A DNA stretch of 64,000 nucleotides from CBDFKK01 sp965248815 (GCA_965248815.1 CBDFKK010000004.1:62001-126000), one strand, 5' to 3'. Shown: positions 8,242-17,004, counted from the stretch's first letter. Numbers and translations: made by a program. The notes: generated by a model not told the origin, from the letters alone.

Positions 8242-9609
8242 CTAGTCCGCCGCGGTCATTGAGGACGACACTGTCGTGGTGGCGCCATTTCCATCAATTT
8301 TAAAACGAACCGTTTCGTCGGCAGACTTGATATGTAAATCCCGTTGCGGGAACGGGATCTCAATGCCGTGTTCGTGGAAAAGATCCCAAACGTTGAGCAA
8401 GCATTCGCTAATCAAATTGCCACGGCCGTTCTGAGGATCATCGACCCAAGCTCGTATTTCGAGATCGACCGAACTATCGCCAAACCCGCGAAGCAGACAA
8501 TTGGGTTCCGGGTGTTCTTTGAAGCGTTCGCACTTGGCCGCGGCTTCTTTACAAAGTTCAATGGCTTTGCGGACATCGGAGTCGTAGGAAATACCGATTG
8601 GGATGTGCAGTCTGATTAGGCGGTTGCTGTATGACCAGTTTTCGACGCGATTGACAATGAGATCTTCATTCGGGATTAAATGCTCTGTGCCGTCGCGTGT
8701 AATGACTGACACATAGCGCGCATTGAGCTTGTCGATCCATCCAAACGTTTCGCCGACCACGATGTTGTCGCCGGGTTTGACCGACTTATCGAGCAAAAGA
8801 AGAATTCCGCTGACAAAGTTCGAAATGATTTTTTGCAGACCAAAGCCGACGCCGATGCCGAGAGCGCCGCTGAAGATGGTCAAAGCCGTCAAGTCGATGC
8901 CGGCGCCTGTTAGCGCCAGGAGAACGGCGAAAACAATCAAGGCAATTCGCGATATCTTAGTGATGAGAACCTTGGCCGACAGTGTCAACGAATCTGCGCC
9001 CGTCACCTGCTGATCGATAACCCGGGAAATGAAGCTCGCAACCCACAGCAGAACAATGAGGGTAATGGCGCTTTCGAAGACGGCGAGAGCGGAGACGTTT
9101 ATGCTACCCAGCGAGATGGACAGCGACTCCAAGAATTCTTGCGTGTCGTCCAAAAGCCCGACGATATTGAGCGCAGCCAGGGCCCAAGCTGCGACGGCTA
9201 CGAGCCGCGACAGGGCAGGGTTACGTACAAGGCGCGTTGCCAACCGAATGACGATCCATGCGGTCAGCAAATTGGTTGTGATGTTGAGAAGACCAGACGG
9301 ATATTCGACCTGATTGAAAACATAGGCCGTGATCCATTGCAGGATCGCCCAATTGATAGGCAACGTATGGCCGGCAAGGGCCATGCAGAAAGACGTTAGG
9401 GTGCGCAGGGCTTTGTTGATGGCACACTTGTTGCCGAGCTTGCGCATCCATCCGGCGGTGGGTTTGGACAAGAAGTAAGAGATCGCAAAGGCCGCGAACA
9501 CGACAAAGGCCTGAACGCCGGTTTCCAGCGTAAAGACATCTTTGATCAGCCAGACCTCCAGGTCCTCTATCCAGAGAGCGATTTGCTCGATGATCAAGTC
9601 GCGATCCAT
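8242..9609 (-). CDS. MscS-family mechanosensitive ion channel
   Basis: This 455-residue inner-membrane protein has several N-terminal transmembrane segments (starting about 30 and 65) and the diagnostic MscS pore helix and beta domain. The glycine-rich pore segment GALGIGVGFGLQKIISNF is followed by SGILLLLDKSVKPGD, then the beta domain with IPNEDLIVNRVENWS. It should open on membrane tension to release solutes during osmotic downshift. It is longer than E. coli MscS (286 residues) because of extra N-terminal helices, as in the YnaI/YbdG type. Its stop is only seven bases from the end of the convergent thioesterase fragment. It is transcribed after the ZntB-like gene, 28 bases upstream, so the two probably form an operon of ion-flux proteins. 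Confidence 0.9.
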   Translation of the reverse strand: MDRDLIIEQIALWIEDLEVWLIKDVFTLETGVQAFVVFAAFAISYFLSKPTAGWMRKLGNKCAINKALRTLTSFCMALAGHTLPINWAILQWITAYVFNQVEYPSGLLNITTNLLTAWIVIRLATRLVRNPALSRLVAVAAWALAALNIVGLLDDTQEFLESLSISLGSINVSALAVFESAITLIVLLWVASFISRVIDQQVTGADSLTLSAKVLITKISRIALIVFAVLLALTGAGIDLTALTIFSGALGIGVGFGLQKIISNFVSGILLLLDKSVKPGDNIVVGETFGWIDKLNARYVSVITRDGTEHLIPNEDLIVNRVENWSYSNRLIRLHIPIGISYDSDVRKAIELCKEAAAKCERFKEHPEPNCLLRGFGDSSVDLEIRAWVDDPQNGRGNLISECLLNVWDLFHEHGIEIPFPQRDLHIKSADETVRFKIDGNGATTTVSSSMTAAD

Positions 9610-9637
9610 AAAGCGATCCTTTAAGTCCTAAGCGCTT

Positions 9638-10612
9638 TTAAATCCATTTGAGCCGCCGCAACAGCCATATTTCGAAAAGCGCGATAACGAACATGGAACC
9701 GGTAATTAAGGTGAAGCCCATGGATGCTTCGACCCAAGGCATGCCGCCGACATTGATACCGAACAGGCCTGTGAGAAGTGCAGGGGGCAAAAAAATCGCC
9801 GAGATAATAGTCAGCACATACATGGTTTGATTCATGCGATCCGCCATTTGGCTCGACAATTCGTCTTGGGTGACGGCAGCACGTTCTCGCGCCGAATCCA
9901 GGTCTTCGACAAAACGCGCATTGCGGTCCGCGATTTCGCGCAAGTGCGATCGGTCCAAATCTGTAAGCCAAGATATTTTTTCAGTAGGGAGTCGCAAAAG
10001 CGCATCGCGTTGTGGCGACAGATAGCGCCGGAGCTCAATGCATTCCTGCCGAATGGTGCGTAGTTTCGTTCTCAGTTCCGAGCTCTTGGCATCGATCACT
10101 TGCTGCTGCAGTTCGTCGACCGCGTCATCGACGCCATCGATGATGACGCTCGTGTGCTCCATAAGAAAGTCGGTCATGTGAACCAGAAAATCGCCCGGCG
10201 CCGTTGGACCGTCGCCACGTTCCATTTGGCGCTGAAGCTCTTGGCCGGCCGCCAAGCGCCGGCGGCGTAGTGAGACAATCATGTGGCCGGTGATCCAGAG
10301 ATGCAGCCCGACCATGTCATGTTTCTCTTCGCCTTCGGTGACGTTGATACCGCGCAAAATGATCAGGAGATTATCGTCGATGCGTTGTACGCGCGGGCGA
10401 TTGCCTGATGCGGCCAGGAGCGTTTCGGCAACGGCCTCATCGACGCCGCTTTCCTCACGCACCCAGCGCTCGGCTTCTGGGTCAGTGCGATCCAAATGGA
10501 GCCACAAGATGCCGTCGTCCGGCGTCCAAGTTTGGACCTGCTCCCAAGTCAATTCCCGGGCGCCGCCTTTGCCGTCCAAAATTGCGCCGTACAAGAGCGC
10601 GCCGTCCGCCAC
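9638..10612 (-). CDS. zntB: CorA/ZntB-family divalent metal transporter
   Basis: This 324-residue protein has the CorA-superfamily plan: a large cytoplasmic N-terminal domain, a long coiled helix (about 155-265, with DDAVDELQQQV and LRTIRQECIELRRYLSPQRDAL), then two C-terminal transmembrane helices separated by the signature loop GINVGGMP. The GINVGG(I/M)P loop fits ZntB better than CorA (GMN). ZntB proteins move zinc across the inner membrane. The downstream MscS gene is on the same strand 28 bases away. The symbol follows the family and the substrate is not shown by the sequence. Confidence 0.85.
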   Translation of the reverse strand: MADGALLYGAILDGKGGARELTWEQVQTWTPDDGILWLHLDRTDPEAERWVREESGVDEAVAETLLAASGNRPRVQRIDDNLLIILRGINVTEGEEKHDMVGLHLWITGHMIVSLRRRRLAAGQELQRQMERGDGPTAPGDFLVHMTDFLMEHTSVIIDGVDDAVDELQQQVIDAKSSELRTKLRTIRQECIELRRYLSPQRDALLRLPTEKISWLTDLDRSHLREIADRNARFVEDLDSARERAAVTQDELSSQMADRMNQTMYVLTIISAIFLPPALLTGLFGINVGGMPWVEASMGFTLITGSMFVIALFEIWLLRRLKWI

Positions 10613-10678
10613 GCATGCTCTCCCGAATCATTCAGGCCTCTTGGTCTGAGCTTGCGCAATTTTGAAGGTTGAAGGAAG

Positions 10679-11428
10679 TTAGTCGTGGGTTACTTCAGAC
10701 AATTCCGTCAGTTTAAACAGCGTTCCGTTGACCCGATACTCGTGCTGCACCATCAGGCGATCCGGTCCCATGACCCAAACGTCGGCTTGCTTGCCAAAGT
10801 GATAATGGTCGGTTTCGAACGTGCCGGCGGGAACGGTAATCGTCTCTTTGCCGACATATTCGAGGGGCGTTGGCGCTTGGGCACAGAGAACGCTGCGTCC
10901 AACCATCCCGAGAATGCAGATGTGCCCCGTTTGCTCGCCACCGGCGTCATGATCGTAATAGCCGTAGTGCCAGCCGTCTGCCGAAATAGGGTGGAGCAAA
11001 AGGGAAAAGTTTTCCTCCATTTCGACTTGCTCGGTAAAAGGTCCATCCGGTGCATTGACATTCACGTTCACGGTGTTGCCGTTGACGATGTAAGAACCCG
11101 TACCGAAGAACTTGCCGTTGCTATAGACATTGGCAAAGGCGTCGAGAGGCCGGAAGTTCTCATCGATCCGCAAGACCAAATTGACTTGTGAGCCTGAACC
11201 GGTCCAATCGAGGAATGAACGCAAGGTTCGCGTGCCGTCCGCTTGGGACGTGATCGTCCACTTTTCCGTGCCGCAATAGCTACCGTCTTTGATTTTTTCG
11301 CACACACTGGTGCCGTTGATGATCTTGTTGGTGATCACAGTGTCGGATTCAAAGACTTCCTGCGCCGAGAGCGGGCCGGTGAGCAAGAAACTTGCGGCGA
11401 TACAGGCAAATACGAACTTCAACATCAT
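10679..11428 (-). CDS. Secreted protein of unknown function, paralogue 3 of a tandem triplet
   Basis: This 249-residue protein has an N-terminal signal peptide (MMLKFVFACIAASFLLTGPLSAQE, cleavage near residue 22). It shares most features with the two genes upstream: a Cys pair near the N-terminus (VCEKIKDGSYCG), FSLLLHPISADGWHYGYYD in the middle, a second Cys pair (CILGMVGRSVLC), then TVPAGTFETDHYHFG and a final WVMGPDRLMVQHEYR strand. The VPAGTFET...Y segment recalls DUF3108-like periplasmic proteins, but I do not recognise a defined family. It is the last of three same-strand paralogues and is separated from the second by a 200-bp repeat-bearing gap. Its function is unknown; the likely location is the periplasm. 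Confidence 0.75.
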   Translation of the reverse strand: MMLKFVFACIAASFLLTGPLSAQEVFESDTVITNKIINGTSVCEKIKDGSYCGTEKWTITSQADGTRTLRSFLDWTGSGSQVNLVLRIDENFRPLDAFANVYSNGKFFGTGSYIVNGNTVNVNVNAPDGPFTEQVEMEENFSLLLHPISADGWHYGYYDHDAGGEQTGHICILGMVGRSVLCAQAPTPLEYVGKETITVPAGTFETDHYHFGKQADVWVMGPDRLMVQHEYRVNGTLFKLTELSEVTHD

Positions 11429-11487
11429 TTCCTCCAGCTGATTAACTGTCCCAATTCAGATAGATAAGGACGTCGTCTAAGTGGATT

Positions 11488-11628
11488 CGTCATTCCGGAC
11501 GCAACTTTTCTCCAAATCTTAGATTTGGTTGAAAAAGTTAGTGATCCGGAATCCAGGGCTATACCGTCTGGCTGTGCCAAATTGCTCTGGATCCCGGATC
11601 GCGGGCTTCGCCCTTGTCCGGAATGACG
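11488..11628. repeat. Palindromic dispersed repeat (CGTCATTCCGGAC type)
   Basis: Perfect 13-bp inverted arms (CGTCATTCCGGAC at 11488-11500 and its complement at 11616-11628) enclose inner matching blocks, GGAATCCAGGGC and CTCTGGATCCCGG. A related element lies at 47763-47967. This type of intergenic palindrome is common in alphaproteobacterial genomes. Here it separates the second and third secreted paralogues and could act on mRNA stability or termination. Confidence 0.8.
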
Positions 11629-11635
11629 CGAGGGT

Positions 11636-12397
11636 TTAGTCATTCGTCGTCACTTCGTAGTCGGTGAGCTGATAGCGGGAGTTGCCTTCCACGTAGTCAT
11701 GTTGAACGACGATACGGTCAGGTCCGGTGAACCACAATTCTGTACTGTCTCCAAACTTATAGCGCTCCGTCTCAAAGGTGCCGGCGGGAACCGTGATCGT
11801 CTCGGTCGCGACAAATTCGAGATTGCGCTCTGAAAAGGCGCACATAACGCTGCGCCCCGCCGCACCTAGGGTACATTGTTGGCTTTTCTGTATGCCGCCC
11901 TTTTCTTTGTCGTAGTAGGCGTAGTGCCAGCCGTCGGCGGACACGGGATGCAGAAGCAATGAGAATTGTTTCGGGACGTCCACTTCCTCCACAAACACGC
12001 CCTCGGGTGTGTTGATGGTTTGTTTGAGTTTGCCGCCTTCGACGGCATAAAAGCCCGAGCCCAAGAATTTGCCCATGCTGTAGACGTTGGAGAAGGCGTC
12101 AATGGATTTGAAGTCTTTATCAACACGCATCACCATTGTGATCTGCGAGGCCGTATCAGTTGAGTTGAGAAACGTCCGTATGGTTCGCGTGCCGTCTCCA
12201 TATACGGTCACCAGCCAACGCTCCGAACCGCACGGTTGGCCATCGTTTAGATTGGTGCAGACGTTCTTTCCGGAATAGGTTTTTTCGACAAGGACCTCGT
12301 CCGTCGCTTGTGGTGCTTCGACTTGGGCCCACGCCCCATCGGACATCGCTACGCCAAAGATCCCTGCCATGACCAATTTTGAAATATGCGTAGCCAT
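11636..12397 (-). CDS. Secreted protein of unknown function, paralogue 2 of a tandem triplet
   Basis: This 253-residue protein has a signal peptide ending near AWAQ (about residue 25). The shared core includes the Cys pair VCTNLNDGQPCG, FSLLLHPVSADGWHYAYYD, the Cys pair CTLGAAGRSVMC, TVPAGTFETERYKFG, and a C-terminal LWFTGPDRIVVQHDY strand. The four Cys suggest two disulphides in the periplasm. It starts 27 bases after the stop of the first paralogue (12425), so these two are probably cotranscribed. I do not recognise the function. Confidence 0.75.
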   Translation of the reverse strand: MATHISKLVMAGIFGVAMSDGAWAQVEAPQATDEVLVEKTYSGKNVCTNLNDGQPCGSERWLVTVYGDGTRTIRTFLNSTDTASQITMVMRVDKDFKSIDAFSNVYSMGKFLGSGFYAVEGGKLKQTINTPEGVFVEEVDVPKQFSLLLHPVSADGWHYAYYDKEKGGIQKSQQCTLGAAGRSVMCAFSERNLEFVATETITVPAGTFETERYKFGDSTELWFTGPDRIVVQHDYVEGNSRYQLTDYEVTTND

Positions 12398-12424
12398 AAG
12401 GCATCTCCCCCTTAACGTTGAAAT

Positions 12425-13198
12425 CTAATCTGATGAAGTCTCTTTCAGCTCGGTCAACTGAAAGCGCGTGCCGCCGCGGTCGTCCTGATGTTCGTGCTGG
12501 ACGACGATCCGATCGGGGCCGGTGACCCAAACATGGGTGTTACCAAAGAGAAAGTGTTCCGTCTCAAATGTACCGGCCGGGACGGTCAGCATTTCCGATC
12601 CTAAATGCTCGTAGGTCTTTTCTTGCATTTCGCAATGTACGCTGCGGCGGATTTCGCCAAGCGTACAAGTATGACCAGCTTGCTTGCCGCCCTTGTCCAT
12701 ATCGTAGTAACCGAAGTGCCAACCGTCGGCGGAAATGGGATGAAGCAGCAGCGAAAAGTTCTCGGGTCGCGCTACCTTTTCAGCAAAGCGCTCATCGGGT
12801 GAATTGACAAACATGTCGAGCGTGTCGTCCGTCACGACATAAAATCCTGATCCGCTAAATGAGCCGCCAAGATAGGCCATAGCAAATGCGTCAAGCGGGC
12901 TAAACTCTTTATCGACCCGGATGACGGTATTCATTTGTGACGCAGTAATCGACCAATCAAAAAACGTGCGCAAGATACGAGTGCCGTCTGATTGCACGGT
13001 CATCGTAAACGTATCGATCCCGCAAGCGCTGCCATCCGCCATATTCTTGCACGCAAGCCCGCCGGTGAGCGTGCGTGTGATAAGTGGCTCATCGGTGAGC
13101 GCCGGCTCTTCTGGTTGCGCCTGAGCGGGAGAGCAAAACAAAAAAACCAGCGCACCAAACAAACCAATTTTCGTATTCACGATTTGCTCCAATCGCAC
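12425..13198 (-). CDS. Secreted protein of unknown function, paralogue 1 of a tandem triplet
   Basis: This 257-residue protein starts with a signal peptide (hydrophobic IGLFGALVFLFCS, cleavage near AQAQ, about 28). It is the first gene of the triplet. It has the conserved Cys pair ACKNMADGSACG, FSLLLHPISADGWHFGYYD, the second pair CTLGEIRRSVHC, TVPAGTFETEHFLFG and the final HVWVTGPDRIVVQHEH. Overall similarity to its two neighbours is high enough to see along the whole length, so the three arose by tandem duplication. A strong hairpin (13220-13273) separates it from the upstream YcnI-like gene. No function can be assigned. Confidence 0.75.
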   Translation of the reverse strand: MRLEQIVNTKIGLFGALVFLFCSPAQAQPEEPALTDEPLITRTLTGGLACKNMADGSACGIDTFTMTVQSDGTRILRTFFDWSITASQMNTVIRVDKEFSPLDAFAMAYLGGSFSGSGFYVVTDDTLDMFVNSPDERFAEKVARPENFSLLLHPISADGWHFGYYDMDKGGKQAGHTCTLGEIRRSVHCEMQEKTYEHLGSEMLTVPAGTFETEHFLFGNTHVWVTGPDRIVVQHEHQDDRGGTRFQLTELKETSSD

Positions 13199-13219
13199 GC
13201 AGCTATTTGTTCAACTGAT

Positions 13220-13273
13220 CCCCCTCACCCCTCCCCTCTCCCCCTATAAGGGGAGAGGGGAGGGGTGAGGGGG
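13220..13273. repeat. Perfect 24-bp inverted repeat with 6-base loop
   Basis: The arms CCCCCTCACCCCTCCC... (13220-13243) and their exact complement (13250-13273) enclose CTATAA. The pyrimidine arm and purine arm make a very stable hairpin. It sits between two same-strand genes and may work as a transcriptional or RNA-stability barrier. Similar CCCTCACCCCTCCCCTCTCC palindromes are known as dispersed repeats in proteobacteria. No T-run follows, so it is not a standard intrinsic terminator. Confidence 0.9.
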
Positions 13274-13295
13274 TTATGTAGAAATCACTAGAGTG

Positions 13296-13886
13296 TTACT
13301 GCTCCATCATGCTTTTGCGCTTTTCCATCATTTCTTGCATGGAAATGCCGAGCTGAGGTTCGGCTTCGATGAGTGTCACGAAGGGTGCCGGTGTCTCGGA
13401 ATTTAGAAATGGCTCCCATCGTTCCGCTGGCGAGGCAACCGTATCGATCCAACGATCCTCAGTGTCGCCGCAAACTTGGACGGTCTTAAAGAAAACTAAT
13501 TCGCCCGGTGTGTTCGGCAGAGCGACCATGAACTTGAAAAGGCCCAACTGATTGCTGGGTAAATTGCCTTTCCAAACCATTTCGGTGACGGCTTCCATGA
13601 CCGGACGGCCTTCGCGCATGACGGGTTCGTCAAACTTGGTGAGGACCGCTTCCGTCTCCCAGCCGCACTTTTGTTCCGGCACGGCAAGGCGAATGCCCTC
13701 CGGGACTTGCATTCGGATTTCAGTCGTAGCCTCGGCCTCGCAGCCATGAGGCACGATCAAGGTCAACATTTCGTTGTAGCCGGCACGGCCCTCCATATTC
13801 TCGATAATAATGTGAGCAGATGCTGATGCCGAAAAGCTGAGTGTTGCGGCCAATGCGATAAGTGCTGCTGAAAGTTTAGCGGTCAT
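13296..13886 (-). CDS. YcnI-family (DUF1775) periplasmic protein, probably copper-binding
   Basis: This 196-residue protein has a signal peptide ending ASA before HIIIENMEGRAGYNE, so cleavage would expose an N-terminal His. That His, VPHGCEAEATTEIRMQVPEG and the Trp-containing CGWETEAVL segment are typical of the DUF1775/YcnI domain, in which the N-terminal His helps bind copper. The C-terminus ends in a Met- and charge-rich tail (SMQEMMEKRKSMMEQ). It stands alone, with no adjacent CopC, CopD or PCuAC gene. The likely role is periplasmic copper handling, which is inferred from the family. Confidence 0.82.
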   Translation of the reverse strand: MTAKLSAALIALAATLSFSASASAHIIIENMEGRAGYNEMLTLIVPHGCEAEATTEIRMQVPEGIRLAVPEQKCGWETEAVLTKFDEPVMREGRPVMEAVTEMVWKGNLPSNQLGLFKFMVALPNTPGELVFFKTVQVCGDTEDRWIDTVASPAERWEPFLNSETPAPFVTLIEAEPQLGISMQEMMEKRKSMMEQ

Positions 13887-13949
13887 GAATATCCTCCCTT
13901 GAATTTCGATGAGGACCTTAGCTGCATTGGTCGAAGGACACGACTCAAT

Positions 13950-14438
13950 TCAACTCAGGACAGTTGGGTTTTGATCTCTGCTAGCCAGGCGTCTATGCGC
14001 TTTTTGTTCACCCCCTAGGTCGCTGTGGCCGTAAGTGGACCGGCTGTAGACGGCGAGGGTCGACTGCTGATCGTCGAGGGGTAGGAAGCGAACCGTGATG
14101 GTGTCTGGAAACCGGAAGATCAAAGAACGCTGCACATAGTCATATTGAAGATTATCATGGTCAGACGCCGCAAGTTTCGTTCGCGGCTGGCGCGCGGTCA
14201 TCGCGTGCCAAGTGTCCCTAAGCGTGGCGGCTGAAGCATCGTAGGCGGAGGATACCCGATGCGGTGAGGCGTTGGGACAGTAATCCGCCGGGCATAGCAG
14301 AAACTGGTTGGGCGAGTCCTTGAGTTTGAGGGTCTGAAAATCCACGGCCAATCCTCCGGGTCCCATCGTGGCTGATTGACAGGAGGCGCACAAGAGAATG
14401 AGGGTTGCCGCGAGCACGGACTTGGTGAGTTGCATCAT
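13950..14438 (-). CDS. DUF1499-family lipoprotein, C-terminus shifted by a one-base insertion
   Basis: The N-terminus is a lipoprotein signal (LILLCASCQS, lipobox Cys about residue 20). The body resembles DUF1499 proteins: NQFLLCPADYC near the start and LPLDDQQSTLAVYSRSTYGHSDLG near the end. After SDLG the frame runs into a GGGGG tract (C at 14011-14015 on the plus strand) and reads GEQKAHRRLAS. With one G fewer it would read VNKKRIDAWLAEIKTQLS and stop at 13955-13957, which matches the usual end of the family. So the last 31 or so residues are probably out of frame. It is divergent from ilvD. The role is unknown. Confidence 0.72.
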   Translation of the reverse strand: MMQLTKSVLAATLILLCASCQSATMGPGGLAVDFQTLKLKDSPNQFLLCPADYCPNASPHRVSSAYDASAATLRDTWHAMTARQPRTKLAASDHDNLQYDYVQRSLIFRFPDTITVRFLPLDDQQSTLAVYSRSTYGHSDLGGEQKAHRRLASRDQNPTVLS

Positions 14439-14506
14439 CGAGAACCGTCGTATACGTGTTGCCGTGTGTTCTTAGTTGATACGCGTGAAATAAGGAATAG
14501 GTCCAA

Positions 14507-16231
14507 ATGGACGCCAAGAGTTTCGACAAATCCAGACTGCCGAGCCGGCATGTCACGGAAGGGCCCGAACGGGCGCCTCATCGCTCTTACTACTATGCAA
14601 TGGGTCTCACGGAGGAAGAAATTCACCGGCCGTTCGTCGGTGTGGCGTCCTGTTGGAACGAGGCGGCGCCGTGCAATATCGCCCTGATGCGCCAAGCCCA
14701 AGCGGTCAAGAAAGGCGTCAAGGAAACCGGCGGCACGCCGCGTGAATTTTGTACCATCACCGTGACGGACGGCATCGCCATGGGCCATCAAGGCATGAAG
14801 TCGTCGCTGGTCTCGCGCGAAGTCATTGCAGATTCCGTCGAACTCACCATGCGCGGGCATTGCTATGACGCGGTCGTGGGCCTGGCCGGCTGCGACAAAT
14901 CATTGCCTGGTATGATGATGGCCATGCTTCGGCTCAACGTGCCGTCGGTCTTTATGTATGGCGGAACGATTTTGCCCGGCAAGTTTAAGGGTAAGGACGT
15001 TACGATAGTCGACGTCTTCGAAGGGGTCGGCGAACATTCCGCCGGCAAGTTTAGTGACGAGGAATTATTCGAACTCGAATGTGTCGCATGTCCCGGCGCG
15101 GGCGCGTGTGGCGGTCAGTACACGGCCAATACTATGGCTTGCGTATCTGAAGCTATGGGACTTGCTCTTCCACTCTCGTCGGGGGCGCCTGCGCCTTATG
15201 AAAGCCGAGATGAGTATGCAGATGTCAGCGGCCGTGCGGTTATGAACCTCTTGGCACAGAATATACGGCCCCGCGATATCGTGACCCGTGAAGCTTTGGA
15301 GAATGCAGCGACGGTTGTTGCGGCGACCGGCGGCTCAACGAATGGCGGCCTCCACTTACCTGCGATCGCTCATGAAGCGGGGATCAAATTCGATCTCATG
15401 GACGTCGCGGAAATTTTTAAACGCACACCCTATTTGGCTGATTTAAAGCCAGGCGGAAAATATGTCGCCAAAGATATGTGGGATGCAGGCGGAATGCCCA
15501 TTTTGATGCGCACGTTGTTGGACGGCGGATATATTCACGGCGAGTGTATGACTGTGTCTGGCAAAACAATTGCGCAAAATTTAGAGGGCGTCGTGTTCAA
15601 TGCGGATCAAGATGTCATCCGTCCCGTTGACAACCCCCTATCGCCGACCGGGGGCGTGGTCGGATTGACTGGCTCCCTCGCGCCGGAAGGAGCGATTGTA
15701 AAAGTCGCCGGTCTCAAAACACATACATTCACCGGGCGTGCCCGTTGCTTCGACAGTGAAGAAGAAGCGTTCGACGCCGTCGGCCGGCGCGATTACCAAG
15801 AAGGCGAGGTTCTCGTCATTCGTTACGAAGGTCCCAAAGGCGGGCCCGGCATGCGCGAAATGTTGTCGACCACGGCGGCGATCTATGGCCAAGGCATGGG
15901 CGAAAAGGTCGCGCTTATCACGGACGGACGCTTTTCTGGCGCAACGCGCGGGTTTTGTGTTGGTCACGTGGGGCCGGAAGCTGCGATTGGCGGCCCGATC
16001 GCGTTGTTAAAGGACGGCGATCCGATCACAATCGATGCTGAAAAGGGGACGATCGATATCGATCTCGGTGCGGACGAGCTGGCCAAGCGCAGAGCCGCAT
16101 GGAAGCCGCGGGCGACAGATTATCAGTCCGGCACGCTTTGGAAGTACGCCCAAACTGTGGGCCCGGCGCGGGCTGGTGCGGTGACGCACCCGGGCGGCGC
16201 GGCGGAAACCCATTGCTACGCGGATATTTGA
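14507..16231 (+). CDS. ilvD: Dihydroxy-acid dehydratase
   Basis: This 574-residue enzyme dehydrates 2,3-dihydroxy-isovalerate and 2,3-dihydroxy-3-methylvalerate in valine and isoleucine synthesis. The Fe-S ligand cysteines are in ASCWNEAAPCN (about 48), GCDKSLPGMMMAM (about 128) and CPGAGACGGQYTANTMAC (about 197). The C-terminal DGRFSGATRGFCVGHVGPEA motif is also clear. The length is normal. ATG at 14507 gives the usual N-terminus. It stands alone, divergent from the DUF1499 gene, with no other ilv gene in the window. Confidence 0.97.
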   Translation: MDAKSFDKSRLPSRHVTEGPERAPHRSYYYAMGLTEEEIHRPFVGVASCWNEAAPCNIALMRQAQAVKKGVKETGGTPREFCTITVTDGIAMGHQGMKSSLVSREVIADSVELTMRGHCYDAVVGLAGCDKSLPGMMMAMLRLNVPSVFMYGGTILPGKFKGKDVTIVDVFEGVGEHSAGKFSDEELFELECVACPGAGACGGQYTANTMACVSEAMGLALPLSSGAPAPYESRDEYADVSGRAVMNLLAQNIRPRDIVTREALENAATVVAATGGSTNGGLHLPAIAHEAGIKFDLMDVAEIFKRTPYLADLKPGGKYVAKDMWDAGGMPILMRTLLDGGYIHGECMTVSGKTIAQNLEGVVFNADQDVIRPVDNPLSPTGGVVGLTGSLAPEGAIVKVAGLKTHTFTGRARCFDSEEEAFDAVGRRDYQEGEVLVIRYEGPKGGPGMREMLSTTAAIYGQGMGEKVALITDGRFSGATRGFCVGHVGPEAAIGGPIALLKDGDPITIDAEKGTIDIDLGADELAKRRAAWKPRATDYQSGTLWKYAQTVGPARAGAVTHPGGAAETHCYADI

Positions 16232-16458
16232 GACATGTTGTTGAGTTACGCGTGCTTGGTAAGGATGTTGTTTGGAGTAATGTCTGCTTCACAGCTCTAA
16301 GCGGTCGGTGTTTCGCAAAACTCCAAGCGTCAGCTTGTCAGTCTTACCAATACACGTGATTGTGAAATGCGCATGCAGGACTTTAAGGTTGTCTAACGGG
16401 TTGATCTCACAATAAATGAGGGACATTGTTTGAAGAGAAATTTGAATTGGGGAATTGA
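16232..16458. other. Intergenic gap after ilvD
   Basis: This 227-base stretch has no supported gene and no clear terminator or promoter by eye. Confidence 0.3.
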
Positions 16459-17004
16459 ATGCGAACTAAAAAGCAAGAATTTGAAGTCACGCGCCGCCCG
16501 CTCGTTCAGGCAGCCGGCGTAGGCAGTTTGTTGGCCGGGCTGGGAGTTGGAGTGGCACGCGCCGAGACGACCAGCGCGCCGATGCTCGATTTTGAAAAGG
16601 CCAACGAAAATCTGGTCAACAATTTTTGTTGGGATTGGTCGAAGCTCGATATTGAAGCATTAATTCCCTATCTTGCCGAAAATATCGAATACATGATGTT
16701 CGAAGGCAGGCCTTTGATCAAAGGCCATGACGAGTTTCGCAAGCAACTCTCCGGCATGTTGTCCAATGCGGCGAATATCAAGTGGGATATTCATCGCTCG
16801 CACGCGATGGGGGACACCGTCATTAATGAGCGTACGGATTATTTCAATTTGAAAGACGGCTCAGTCCTACCTGCCTCGCCCTATCATGTGTTGGGTGTCT
16901 TCCTGGTCCGCGACGGCAAAATTCAAGTTTGGCGGGACTATGGAGTGCGCGGCGGAGAGACCGGCAACTTCAAATCCGACAATTTCATGTACGAGCCGTC
17001 CTAA
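16459..17004 (+). CDS. SnoaL/limonene-epoxide-hydrolase-like protein with Tat-type signal
   Basis: This 181-residue protein has a twin-arginine-like leader (TRRPLVQAAGVGSLLAGL, Arg pair at 12-13, cleavage near ARAE about 36), so it may be folded before export. The mature part has the NTF2-like cone fold pattern: a first helix (ENLVNNFCWDWSKLDIEALIPYLAENIEY), the GRPLIKGHDEFR segment and a C-terminal strand GKIQVWRDY. The closest known group is limonene-1,2-epoxide hydrolase/SnoaL polyketide cyclases. The substrate is unknown. A small membrane-protein gene follows on the same strand. Confidence 0.72.
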   Translation: MRTKKQEFEVTRRPLVQAAGVGSLLAGLGVGVARAETTSAPMLDFEKANENLVNNFCWDWSKLDIEALIPYLAENIEYMMFEGRPLIKGHDEFRKQLSGMLSNAANIKWDIHRSHAMGDTVINERTDYFNLKDGSVLPASPYHVLGVFLVRDGKIQVWRDYGVRGGETGNFKSDNFMYEPS

